DNA from: Ifrita kowaldi
Lineage: Eukaryota > Chordata > Aves > Passeriformes > Cinclosomatidae
Direction of reading: 5' to 3'
DNA length: 64,000 nt
NCBI GenBank assembly: GCA_013398055.1
Contig: VZRS01000377.1
Span: forward strand, 1 to 64,000
Shown: piece after piece, positions 47,478 to 60,395 of the stretch
How positions within the stretch are numbered: position 1 is the first letter of the stretch
How the letters are laid out: each line of letters starts with the position of its first letter
Translations under genes and position numbers: made by a program
The notes under the pieces: model-generated
Told to the model about the DNA's origin: nothing
The model's database searches: none
Seen by the model: only the letters and a program-made list of their open reading frames with translations

Positions 47478-50400
47478 GTACCGCGGGACCGGAAGCAGAA
47501 CTTTTTTTAAAAAATAAAGGGGAAAAAAAAAAAAAAGAGTTAAATTATTTATTGTAGTGAATAATCCGAAAGAAATAGCCACAGCTCTGTCCGGGGTTTA
47601 TGAGGCCATCTGAACGTGTGTTCAGAATCGTGTCAGGGATCTGATCGCAGGTTCATGGGCTCAGCTGTCAGACAAAATAATTTCAATTTTACCCCCCCAA
47701 ATGAACGCTTTGAGGAGTAAAATGCTTTAGTAAGCGGCGCATTACAAGCATAGCAGTTGACCTGATAATGTTCTTAAATTGATTATTTTTAAATATTTGG
47801 TTGTTTGCTTTAAGCAACCGCAGTCAGCTTCATTGCACCACCTTTGGGAAATAACCTAATCTTTCCCTGGCCGATGGTCTAAACTGATCTGAAAATTTTT
47901 CCTTTTTCTTACTTGTCTTTTTTTTTTCCCTTTACAAATCCTGAGACAGCCCTGTATTCTTCCTTATCCAACGGCTTGGTTTTTCATATTAATCTGTATT
48001 ACTCCCTAGCATGGAACAAGTGGCAAAGCAAACCTGCTCCTGTTCGATCCAGATCCCAAATGGTCCGTGTCCTCCCTCCCCTGTGCCCGTCCAGCGTTGG
48101 GACTGGCAAGTAAGTACTGAGGGTTTGATTGCTTTGGCACGGGCGCTGAAATACTGTGTTGGTTCATATAAACTGTTTTTCACTTGTGGGTTCTTTCTGT
48201 ATCTTCAACAAACAGGTAAATGACTCGTGGGTTGATAAGTTCCTTTGTAGTGGAATAACTGTTACCTGTACGCAGTCTAATACATCTGTTCCATGGGCTC
48301 TTCTCCCTGACATCTGGAAGAAAAAAAAAAGAGATTAAACTGTGTTTTGCAAGAAGTCGTGTTGAAAACCAGAGAAGGAAAACTGATTATTCCAACTTTT
48401 TCCCACAGAATGCCTTTTCTACAGCAGGCAGGGCTGGGCCTGTGTGCTCACACACAAGAAAAAAAAGTTCTTTGCTGCCTACTGGAAAAGCCAGAATTGC
48501 GCAACCCTGCTATTTATTGCAACTGTTGAGGGTTATAATTCCTGTTAGCCCTCTGTTTCCGGAAACAGCCTGATTCCCAGGTCATGAGACAACTTTTCTG
48601 ATAAGATTATTTTGATACTTGTGTCTATTGAGGTATGTAAGGACCTTTCCTTTTTTTCCTAGGATTGTGCAACATCACATGAGCTGAATATTCCTTATTG
48701 TTTTATGATTTAAGTATAGCTCTGTGTGACTTTGTACAGGGGAGGGCAGGAACTGGATTTGCAGCTTCTCTCTTCTGTAAGTTTCTAACCAGTTGAAACA
48801 CTGCCAGCTTCAGGGAAACAACTCCAGGTTTGCCCTTTATGAGAGAAAAAAATGCAGGCGCTCTGTGCCTGTGGGGTTTTTGTGTGATCTTCCAGCTAAA
48901 ATTGATCCGTGCTGTAGTAAAGTTCATTCTAGTATTACAATAACTTCTCTTTTTAGTTGGAATTTCTTCGGTCGAAAGCAAAACTGCAAATAAATGTGTT
49001 GTTTGGGCTAATTTAATATTTGTAATGCACAGGCTGGAAGATGGAGGTGGTTTTGGTGTGGCTGTGATGGTGCACTGTTTTTCTGACAACGGGTTCATAT
49101 AACTCCAGAGCCTACATAGGCAAATCTGGGAAATGGAAAAATACTAGGAACTTTTACATTGCTGTCAGTCATAATTGGCTTATGAAATAGGAGTCAGTGT
49201 GGGGAAGTGTGTTTTATTCTCTTTCCAGGATGTTCATGGTAGGTCAGAAGAGTTATAGAAAGTATAGTCTCTTAACGATCTGTGTGGCTGGTTATGAGTT
49301 GGGAATGCTGTGATGACATTTCTTGGACACGTGGGAAAAATGTCCATTGTAGTTGTGTCTCTGTTACAGCATAAAAGCCTTTCTGTGGACATTTCAGACC
49401 AGCAGCAGTCCAGACCAGTCTGAAACTTTCTCCTTGTCTCTGCTATTTGAATTTACATGGTGAAAGTGTCGTCACCCTGCTGAATCAACAGCAAAGTCTG
49501 GCCTGATTTCTGCCGTACTGAGATTTCCACAGTTCTGTCCTTCCCTCCTAAGGTCAGATTTTACACCTGGTTATCAAAACTGTTGATGTGGTGCTTGGAT
49601 TTGCCAGTGGATGCAGGTGTAAAGGGTGACAACAGCTGTAAATGTTGCGTGTGTATAATTCCCATGGTTTTTTGGTCACCAGCATTTGCGCTCACTGGCA
49701 CAGCTTGTCTGTAGTGTCACTGGGTGAACATTAAAGCATACGCTGTGACCTGGTGACAGCTCTTGTGCCGAACATTGCAGGGGGTTTGAGTGCATCGAGG
49801 GTTGATTTTGAGGCAGAAATCTGCAGAAGTGGTGCTTTTCTGCAGGGCTGGCTCTGGGCACAAGGGGACACGAGCCGTGCGCTCACGTTTCCGTGTCACG
49901 CGTGTGACAGCTGTGATGCGGTGAGCTCAGCAGAAAGCCCGAGAAAGGTGCACTAGGTGAGTACCTTTCCCCCCAGCCCTCTCCATATTCCAGGCATGTC
50001 TCCCGGGGGACATGAGCCCTGTTTGCTGGCTTTACCCAGCATTAAATGCCTCACTCATGTCTTATCACCTGTCACGTGCGCCTGGGCACGATGCTGCTGT
50101 ACCTGCCCTGTCCTCGGGCTTGCTCTCCCGGGATGGCACAGGGGTGACCCGACACCGTCCTCCAGGGACGTACAGAGTCACTGAGGAGGAGGTGAGTGAG
50201 AACTGATTGATTGAGAGCCATAAACCCAGGCTGCTTCACAGCCCTTTTCTCATTCCAAGCCACCCTTGCACTCAGAGTACAGGAGTGGGAGCCAGTAGAT
50301 GGCAATGTGTGACCGGACATGGGAAGACGACATTCGTTTTGGGGGATTTTTGTGTTTTGTGGGTATTAGTTGTTGGTTCGTGGGGGTTTTTTCATTCCGT

Positions 50401-53330
50401 TTTCTTTATTTTTCATTTTCAGTCATAAATTTTGCTTTGGTAGTGCAAGAGCTGTTGAGGTACTTGTAAGTTAATGGTAATAATGGCAGTGGTAACTTCC
50501 AAGAGTTGGGAAAGGCCTAATGGAGTATGCAACAACCTGTAGTGAGGTTCTGCAATGAGTTGTTATTACTGTACAGCAACCAAGTGCCTCACGTTCAAAC
50601 AGAAAAGAAATAGGCCCTTCTCAAAGACAGGTGTACTCCGCAGATATCCCAGTGTATTCCACTGGATGTCAGTGTGAGAGGGAAGACAGATGCATGGGGA
50701 GGATGTGTGTTCACTGAAGTTTTAGCTCCCAGTGCCCAGAACAGCTCCACTCCATAAGCAGAGAGGAGATCTTCCAAAGGAGGAAGAGAGAGCACAGTTC
50801 CCTCTGTTTATTTCTTTCTTTGCTCCTTGTTTACTCAGGAAAAAGAACTCTTCCCCTTCTTTTGTCTTATCTGATCTGAATAAACTGATGAGGAATCTCA
50901 CCTTGACTGCTGAGGAGAACTATCCCTCACAAGATGGACTTTGTTTATGTCACTTTCCAAGTTCTCCTTTTCGTTCTACATCATGATCTGCCCTTGGTCC
51001 TCCTTTAGAGCCTCTCTGGCTTCTCCCTTCCTCTTCCTTCTCTGTTTCTCTTCCATTGCCCTGCCCCTCCTGCTGTCTGCTGTTCTTCACTCTCACCATC
51101 CTCCTGATTATTTTTCCTATTCCCTCTGTTGCTTCCTCCACCTTTTGTTTGTCTTTTCTCCAGACCCTTTCTCCCTCTGCCTGGATTCTCTCTTAAAGAA
51201 GAAAATGAAGAGCTGCAAAGGAGAAAATAGTTTGTGCGGCTATTTTGATAGCGAGGACGTTGAAAATTGCCTTCACCGGGCCCCACGTTTTACTGTGGAG
51301 GCTGAATCTACTCTCCCTGTCTGGTTTGACATCATTCAGGCAGAGAAAATTTCATGTGTACAGTGCAGGCTGAGCAGAACCAACCTTTCCAGTTCCCTTC
51401 ATTGAACAAAGAAAGTAATTTTGAACAGTTAATATAAGCTGTATTTTGCTGATACGTAGTGGGACCAGAGCATATAGTGATCTTTTCATTGTTTTGGGGT
51501 TTTTTTTCCTTTGCATTTGTATAGATGTGAAGGCGTGGAAGATTTTACACTGTGTGGCAGTAAAATCACAACTCCATTATCTCAGTTTATAGCATTTAAG
51601 GACAGCCAGCTGTGAGCAATGCAGCCTTGCAGGTACATACATGACCATTTCTCTCCTTTTTCTTCAAAGATAGATATGTCTGTGTCCCAAACTACTCAAG
51701 CAGCTTCCTTCCTACTCAGGGAAGCACGTGTCTGGTTCACCTTCACCTCTGATTGTTCTGGAAGTCCTCCCTCGGAGCAGCTGCTGTTGAGGTTTAGGAA
51801 AAAAGGATTTTTATTACTGCAGGCACATGAATTGGCACTGAGGGGTGGCGAAGGCAGCTGGGTGTCTCTTCCTTGTTTGCAGCCCCTTGCCGGGGACTCC
51901 AGTCTGTCCGTGGCAGAAACTCCTGGTGATGGACGCAGCAGGATCTCCCAGCACGGGGAGCATCGGTTTATGGCTCTGTGTATGGTCTCACAAGGGAACA
52001 CTGTTCAATAGGCTTCAAAGTGATTCAGCCCTGGCATAACCGTGGCTGTGGCCACATGTAATATAGCCTGTAGCTCTTTAAAGAGGATTAGCCTTAGATC
52101 AGGGACAGCATTCATTGCTGGATTTCATGTAAAGTAGAATATGCTAATGAAATGGAAATGTCTACAGCAAACATTGCATAATATTGGGAACCTCAAAATT
52201 GAGCATTGTGTCTTGATATCTCTGCTGGGAGCCAAACTTTCATGCTCTGGCTGTTGTTTTGAGAAAAACTGATGTTTATAATATCACCGCGAGCTCTCTG
52301 TAATAAATCAAGATCTACTTTGCAGTTTTACAAGCAAAGTTAAAAAGATAGCAACAAGCACTTGGAGGTAACTTGTCAGACTTTGTTGAATGCTTTAATG
52401 ATGTTATAGTTCTCCAACACAGACAAAACCCACCACATCTTAAAATATCTTCATTTGGGTTTTCTGCAGCAGGCATAGGCTTTGTTTCATCCTGTGTTCT
52501 CTTCCCATCTGCCCATCCATTGTTTTAAACACCATTTTGGGGTTTACAGGGGTTTCAGCATCAGTCCTGCAGAGACACAGTGTTTCTGACATGCGTTTCT
52601 GAGCCATTTCACCTTTTTAAGGCACTTTCTGCCTGTACATCCGCCTCCACCGGCAGCCCAATAGGCTTCATTTGGCTCTCCTATTTCACTTTTATGCCAG
52701 TCTTCAGAATGCTTGAGATTTAGCATTGTACAAATGTAAAAAAAATCTCCCAAACTTCACGGTGACCCAGCAGTTCCAGCTGCCTGAGTTGAGGTGTTTT
52801 GAAGGGTTTTATTTACAGATGCCATGGACATCTCTCAGAAAAGTGGGAGCTCTGGGGAGTCACCATCCACTTCTCACCTCGGTTGCGTTGTTGCCTCTCA
52901 AGGAGCCCATTCTCCCTGGGTTTTTAAGCTTCACAGGAAATTTCTGCCCTTGGTCCAAAGCTGCCTCTGTGCTTGCCCTTGGAAGTGTTTAGACCTGCTC
53001 CGGGTGCTTCCCTCCTCGCACAGGGAATTCCTGTGAGCTCCGTCTCACCAGCCCAGCCGTGTGTGTCCATGGCCCGGGGTTTGGTGCTCACCAACGCCAA
53101 ATATAAAACACAGTGATGGACATTAAATACCCCGATGGGCCGTTCTGCCTTTGTGCACTTGAAGTGCCTCATCCCAGTCTGCTGGGGCATAAAAGTGCAA
53201 AGAAAGCCTTTGGGAAGAGGGTCCTTCTGGCTGCACTTCCAAAACGTGCACTTTCATTGCTTAGTCGTTTTTTCCTCCCGTGCAGCTCCATATCTCAGGA
53301 TTTTGTTGTTCTGGGATTTATTTTCCATGC

Positions 53331-53365
53331 TTTTTTTTTTTTTTTTTAATTTTTTTTTTTTTTTT
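53331..53365. repeat. Poly(T) tract, interrupted
   Basis: Runs of 17 and 16 T separated by AA, inside the ALPK1 5' region. Confidence 0.8.
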
Positions 53366-53852
53366 GCTGTTTGGAAGGTTTGGGGTTTTTTTCTGTAGAC
53401 GTGGAGGGTGGTGATACATATTCATGAAAGAGAAGTCTTTCCAGCCCCTGCCTGCGTTGACAAAGACTTAGCTGTTTCACACAGCAAGCTGACTGGAATT
53501 GTGTGGGGCCTGCCTGACCAGATTAGAGCAAACAGCCAGCTTATTCCTCCAGTCATCAGGCCTCCCCTTCCTAACAATTTCCCCAATTGTCATTTTGACA
53601 AGGCTGTCATTAGGTGATGGCTTCTTTTGGCCATTTTCAGATAAAGATAATTTCCTTAACTTCCATTTTATTTGACAACAAGTAGTTTGGGAGAGAAAGG
53701 AAGTGCTTCAGTAGTTTATGGATTAAGGGTTTGTCACTTCAAAGGCATCTTTGATCTAAAAATATGTGCTGTACCAAATTCATTATGCCTTTTTTCCTTT
53801 TCCTTTTTTTTTAGAACTTTTTAATTTATTGATCTGCCCCTTAATTATTCCC

Positions 53853-53871
53853 TTTTTTTTTTTTTTTTTTT
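53853..53871. repeat. Poly(T) tract, 19 T
   Basis: Uninterrupted run of T about 490 bases after the previous poly(T) tract. Confidence 0.8.
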
Positions 53872-54269
53872 GCATCCCCTAGTAGTACTTGGGATAGAAG
53901 TGGTGAGGGAAAAGCACCCAAGTGGCCTCTCTGAAAAGTCATGACCAGGGCAAAACAACAGGTGCTTTTGTTCTGTACCCTGCTTTTAGCCAGAGGTCCT
54001 GCCTGCTCCTGCCATGGCAGCTCCATTAAAAACTGGGAGACAGAGAATAGACTTCACGTTTTGTGTTGGTCTGGGTCACCCCTCTGGTAAAACTGGCCTA
54101 AAACCACGGCTCTGGTGTAGGCTGGAGATGGGTTTTGACTCCCTGATGCCCCTTTGGCCAGCTCCGTGTGGTGAGCAGCTACTGTGTGGCTTTGGCTCTG
54201 TTCTGTGTCTGTGCTGCTCCAAGAAGTCCCAAACCTCATTCCGACAAACAAAACTAGAAAGGCTTTTTC

Positions 54270-54450
54270 CCCCAGGATGTTTGCAGCTGAAATGCTCTTC
54301 CACAAAGCACTGAGCTGTGGAACAGGCAGGTGCAGTGGCCATCAAGTATGTTGCTTCCCAGACGCCATCCACCCCAGGACGGATGGTTGGAGATGGATTT
54401 GGGAATCCTTATGGGTCCCTTCCGACTTCAGATATTCCATAATTCTGTAT
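54270..54450 (+). mobile_element. Decayed CR1 LINE 3' tail
   Basis: The segment from about 54390 (ggttggagatggatttggg, atgggtcccttccgacttc, atattccataattctgt) aligns by eye to the CR1 3' tail. The sequence before it is only weakly similar, so the left boundary is approximate. Confidence 0.6.
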
Positions 54451-57400
54451 GGGCAGAGTTGCTCTTTGGCTACTTCTGCAGGGAGAGTGGGATGTGGTGA
54501 GGGTTTGAATATGGATCAAGAGCAGGGCTTTTCCTGCCTTAGCTGTGTCAGGCACCGGGCTTCACTTTCACCTGTCCTCTGCATTTTTGGATCCATCAAA
54601 CTCCATCCTTGGCTACAGCAGTGTAAATCCACGATGGTAGCCCATTATCCTAGCCCCACACAGGCATAGCTGGGGCTGGGATTTGTCCTGTATTAATACC
54701 TGTTCTACCTAATTACTTCAGCTTTTCCTGTCGTGTTACCTCCACATTATAGCAGCCAGCAAAGCACCTCCTTGCTGCTGGAGGCTGTTCTTGATCCCAT
54801 TTCCAAACAGAAGCACTTCTGCTTTGGCTCTGGCTGGGGAAGCTGTGCAGGGGCCGGCTTTTTTTTTCTTCCCTTTTGCCTGCTAATTGGCTGAGACCAC
54901 CAGAATTTGGAGGACACAGATGTCACTGATAGTTTGCCTAGGGAGCACATTCATGCCCATCTGTTGCAGTCTAGAAGGCTGTTCATATATCCACAAGGCC
55001 TTCATTTAATTCTTGTCAGAAAGTAATGTAAATCCAGTTTACCTCAGAGGTCACAGCCAAGATTTATGCCAATGAGCCCCCTGCAATTTACACACACTGT
55101 AGTTGTATAGGATGAAAAGAAACCCTTTCATGTTGGTGCATATTAACAAGAAAGCTTGCCTTAGGAGAGGCTTTTTGATTGAGATTCTTCCTTATTTTAA
55201 TACAGCCAGTTGGGATGGCCAGCTTTACCAAAAGAAAACATCTAATCTTTAAGCCAGAGAAGTAAACTAGCTAACTAACTAAGTAAAAGCCCCTACCAAA
55301 TCTATTTATTTTTTTAAAACCATCTTTTTGCAAACAAAGGTAAATGCTCTAGGAAAATACAAGCATGTGTGCACTGAAATATTCAGGGAAGCTGAATTCG
55401 CCTTCTGTGGGAAATGATATTAACTCAATTATTGAAACCTTTGCTAAGTTATCATGAGCCTGGGTTTTTTTGGTTGGGGTTCTTTTTTTTGTTTATTTTT
55501 GGGTTTTTTTTCTGTTTTAGTTTTTAATCCCTCAAGCTGCCAAATCCAAAACTAAAGCTGAGCCTGTTACTTTTGACAGGAGTGGCGAGAAGGACTCCAG
55601 AAGGCTCGTGCACAAATCCACGGGAGGGAGAGCAGCCGAGGGTGCTGTGTGATGTGCATGCTCCCTCTTACCTGCTGCAGGTAAAAACACCAGCCTTAAT
55701 GTTCCATTGCTCTTCCAAGGACAATCTCCTGCAGTTTTTTCTGTCTCCCTACAGAAAGCAATGGAAGATAAAATATCATAGTATGGAGTGAAGGTGAGAC
55801 CGTAACTCAGTCAGCTACAACAGCTCTAGCACTGCCTCTGTGTCGTGAATTCACCCCTTGTCTTTATTTAGCAAGAGACTCTAACAGCCTAAAGAGCTTC
55901 CCTAAAAATGAGTGTGGCTTCATTAACCTCAGGGAAGCCCCGAGTGGAAGGGCCACAGTACACCAAATGAGGCTGAAGGGAAAAGCTAGCAGTGCAAGTG
56001 GTGCAGGTACTTGAATTGAAAATGAGCTGTTAGAAAAGAAACACTCCTAAGTAGTTTGGTTATTAAAATTGCTTGTAGGAGCAGGCAGAGAAAAGCAGGA
56101 TACAAAGATGGATCAGGATGCACCAACTTGTTCACAAAAGGGTTTCAGAGTTGGGCACCTCTGCTGCTTTGGGCTCAGTGCAGTCTGAGGGTGTTCCTTT
56201 CATTTATGCTGGCTGCGCTCAGAGGGATCCTCCTCCCTTTTCCTCCTTCCTCTTCCCTAGTTTGCCTGGTCAATGGATTTTACCTTTCAAATGTTTTAGG
56301 CGTGAAAATCAGTATCATTTGCACGGTGTCATAATGACCGGAGTGGTTTGGGATCAGGAGGCAGGAGAGCAAGGCACCGCAATGAAAACAGGGCTCACAT
56401 TCTAAGTTCCAGTGTAACACTTAAAATAATTAAAATGTTTATTTGAAAGTCAAAACAGCCTCAGTCATAAATAACTATCCATTCCTCGATTGATTGTGTC
56501 GAGTCCCAACCGAGAGCCCTGGGAATAAGGTTTATTTGCTCCCTGTTGGGATTAATCCATAAATGCAGTCTCCACATGGAACTCATCAGGTCTTTGCTTC
56601 CTCTTCATTAGTCTCCCTGGAACTGGAGGGTACCCTGAATAAGATGAAAATTAGGATAATATATTTTCAGAGAGAAAAGGTCTGGCGATCTCTAATTTGT
56701 GTTTCAGGCCCATAATGCTGTGGAAAATTTCCCAAATGATGTTGTCCGAGAAACCAGCGCTTGTTATCCTTGCTGCATTTGAAGTTTGAATGCAGCAATT
56801 ACATCTTTTTCTTAAAGCCTCCAAAGCTAATTGCAGTCTTAAACCAGCTAGATTGACTCCCAGGCTTCCTTCCATCCACGGCAGAACTTAAAATTCCTTT
56901 CTCTTGACAGATCATTTGGTCTTCTAGCCCAAGGGCTCTGAAATGTCACAGTATGGCCCATTTCTTATTAAAGAGATCATTTCTCTGTCGCCCACCCAGT
57001 TCTTCCCTCCGTCCCTCTTGTTCTGAACCCCAGCTCCAATTAGAGGGCAACCACAGAAATGTATTTTCTCATCCCCTGAGACCTTTGGAATATTTTTTCC
57101 TCGTGTTTGATGCGAGGAGTTATTTTAATCCAGGCTCCAACCAGAAATGGCACAGATTTTTTTTTTTTTCTCATAATTTCTGTTTCAAAGTGTCTAACAA
57201 TTACATCAAGCATTTAAAAGCTGGGTTTGCCCAAAACTGGAGTAAAGGAGCTTTCCTGTCATGCTTAAATCCTCAATCTGATGCAAAATGGTCTTTATTA
57301 CGTGTTTTCAAAGCGCATTTTTAAGTGCACACTTAGGAAACATTTTTGTCCAGGCAGTTTTGCAGCATGTCAGGCTGCAATTTTTACCACTTCAAAACCA

Positions 57401-60395
57401 TCTCCTTAAAGTACCACTTGTTAGGATTTAAGGGAATTTTGAGAAAGCTGATTAGTAACCATTGAGAGGGTTCTAAAGGCCTCCAGAAGTTTTTGCTGTT
57501 CTGCTCTTGGGCTTTAGGCTCAAGTCCTGTGTTTCCCCAGGAAAGCTGCGTGCCTGGTTATTTCCCCCTCCCAGCTGTCACTCAACACCACAGCTGTCAC
57601 AAAACACAACTTACAAAGTGGCATCTGTGTAAAGGATGCTGATGTGGTTTAAAGCTCTGTGGTGCATTTTAAGCTGATTTTATGATGCGAGTCATTGTCC
57701 CCAGTGATGGGTCTCAAAAGACTCTCTGCCTTCTGAGTACTAATGTACAGTTTATTGCACTTTCCTCTATGGTTCCAGCACTTCGGTGTTGCTGCCCTTG
57801 TAAATCATTATTTTATTACTCCGTGTCCTTGCTGTTTATTCAATTCTTTGGAAAAATGTACTTGAAGAAAAATCCCTCTCTTGCTGACATTCATAGATCA
57901 CTGTTACGGACCTGGCAGTTTCCCGGTGAGTTAAATCCTCCCAATCCAAGGAAGCCAAGTGCTGTACTTCCACACTAATTTGAGCTTCCCTGCTAAGCCC
58001 CGGCAGCTCTTTGTGAGAGTGGCAGCTTGTGTGGCTCACAAAGCCACGGGGCCCTCCTGCCTGCAGTAAAGATCCAACAAGAGCTGGGCTTAAAAGTCTG
58101 ATTTGGGACTCTGGGCTGCAACACAGAGAAGTGGAGCACTTCCATGAGCTCCCTTGGGTGCTCCTAGTGCCATGTCATTTTTTGTAAAGGGAAATACCCC
58201 CATGTTTGCTTGCTTTATTTCGTCTTCACAGCAAATTGTGCTTATGAGCATTTATTTACAGGCTGCGAGGTGGCAGCTGAGCACAGGCCTTCTCCAACGT
58301 GCTTCTGCATGCTCTTGAAGCAGTTTCCAGGCCCCAGTTCCCAGGACTACTGTCCACAGTGGATCTGAGGCAGGTGTATATGTGCTTGGTAGTCACTCGA
58401 GTGGGATCCCTGGAAAATGAAATTTTTGAGAAATCAATTACACAAAGGAATGGAGTCCGAACCAGATGGCAGGGATGCTTCATCCCAGCCTGGGAGGTAC
58501 TCGTGGGACAGCCACACACTCCTTCTCACAGGGCTGGGTAATCAGATAAATCAATTAGCAGATGTCAGTGCAGTTAACAGAGCAAGCAACACTGGCATAG
58601 GTGTGTTAGTGTGACTATGCTTTTCTCTTCCCTGATGGATACCCAGCAACTGGATCAGCTTCTCTAGACCTGGCAGGGTGGGAGCAGAGGACTCTGCTTT
58701 CTGGCTGTTGTCCCCAGGTTCAGAGGTCTGTCCCTCCCAACCCAGAGGTCCTTAGGGAGAGGGGACCTTGTGAACCAGGATGTGGACTTGGATCTTGCGC
58801 CATGAGCAAATCCCATTGTTGTGCCCTTTTTTTAGACTCATCTTTGTCAGTGAGAGGTAGTTCAGCCCCATCTCCTGGGTGGACTTTGGGCCATGCTGTA
58901 GCTTTGTCCCCAGCCCTGTCTCTGGCCCCATCTCCTTTTGCTCCTGATGGGAGCCCCTAAATGGGCCCTGGGCCTGGTGCATCCACAGGGATGTGATCCC
59001 AGCACCCAGCCGTGCTCAGCTGGCTCAAACCCTGCAGAGGGTGGCCCTGGTGGCTCTTACTTGGGGCTAAAAAGATGGGGAACACTTTCTAGGTTTTCCT
59101 TCTGCTTTTTTTCCATGGCTCTGCCTCTGGCTGATCTCTTACTTGCTCTCCAGCTTGCTTTACGTGCTTGTGCTCCTTCCCTCAGTCTCCCTTTTACAGC
59201 TACTTTTTAAATTTCTCCTTTCTGTGACATTTGTCTGCGGAGTCAGTCAGAGCCCCACTGAGTAGCTCCTGTCTCCAGGCTCTTTGCTGATGAATCCCAT
59301 CTTTTGCCCTGCTCCACCTGCCCTTCCAAGGCAGGCTCTCTGATCCTCTCTGCTTTCGCATGAGTGCATCTCTTTTGCCCTCTGCTTTTCAGTCTGGCAG
59401 CTTGCTCCTGCTCGGAGCCGTTGAGAGCACAGCCTATCTGCCACCAGCTCCGGGATCCAGCGATCCCAGAGCCGCAGCAGAAAGGGTTTACGCCTGGAAG
59501 CGTAGCAGCTAAAATGTGAGTTGTTTCCAGTCAGCAGAGCAAACTGTGCCTGCATGTGTGTTCCTTTGCACTCCCCTTCCTCCTTCACAGCCACAGTGTT
59601 TCCCCAATTTTAGATACGTTTTCACTGAGGCTGTTACTGCCTGTATTGCTTCAAACTGCAGGAACAGTTTTCTAAGTGAAACCATCATCACACTGGTGGG
59701 GAGAAAAAAAACAAACCCAAAATATTTATTTTGTGCTTAATTTTTGAAAGCTGTCCAAGTGTTCTGGCAGGTGCCGAGCCAGATGCCTGTCATGGAAATG
59801 CTGGGGATTTCCTGCATCACCACTGGCAATGTCCTAAGCACCTGGAGGGCTTGCAGTGGGACATACATGGAGAACATTCACACATGGGATGGCATCCCAG
59901 GGTAAAAGAGAGTCTCCATGGTCTGGGAAATGCACACAGCATCCCCCACTCTGCCATTCAGTCTGGGCTAACTGTGTGCGACAGCCTCCCAGGGTGATAG
60001 CCTCCCAGGTGCAAAGGGCTTCGGCACAGCCCCGACAGTCACTTCCCTGCTCGGGATGTCACGGCTCCACTGACGAGCCCGTCCTGTCTCCCTGGCACCT
60101 CGGAGATGTTCCCCTCACACACTGTCACCAGGACCCGGCAGTGATTTCACACACTCCTCTAATAAAGTCCTCCGAGGCTGTCATGTATTTTCATGTATTT
60201 CCCCTATTATTTCCCCCTGCTTGAGCCTTTCAGATAATTGATGATACTTTAGTTAATCATTTTCCCCCTCCTTTGTTTGCCAGGTACCTCAGCCTTGAAG
60301 GGATCCTTTTCATTTGGACCCTGTGTCTTCTCCTAAGTAATTGATCACCGTGCACCCGGGGACACCCAATTCACAGCCGAGTGGGATCAGCCCTC

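Larger units (their letters stand above)
47070..47500. promoter_or_regulatory. TIFA / ALPK1 CpG-rich promoter block (probably bidirectional)
   Basis: CpG- and GC-rich block between TIFA (-) and ALPK1 (+). On the minus strand it contains the donor ending the TIFA non-coding exon (exon end 47320). A CCAAT box lies near 47066, and an ETS-type ACCGGAAGC lies near 47485. I see no other GC-rich block between here and the first ALPK1 coding exon, so shared use by both genes is inferred. Confidence 0.5.
47500..60395 (+). other. ALPK1: ALPK1 5' region (non-coding exons and introns)
   Basis: About 12.9 kb between the CpG block and the first coding exon of ALPK1. No coding exon is recognised. Strong donor-like sites at 49957 (CACTAG|GTGAGTA) and 50192 (GAGGAG|GTGAGTG) could end non-coding exons. 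An acceptor ending near 60376 (CAATTCACAG) may begin the ATG exon. Poly(T) tracts and one decayed CR1 tail are present. Confidence 0.45.
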
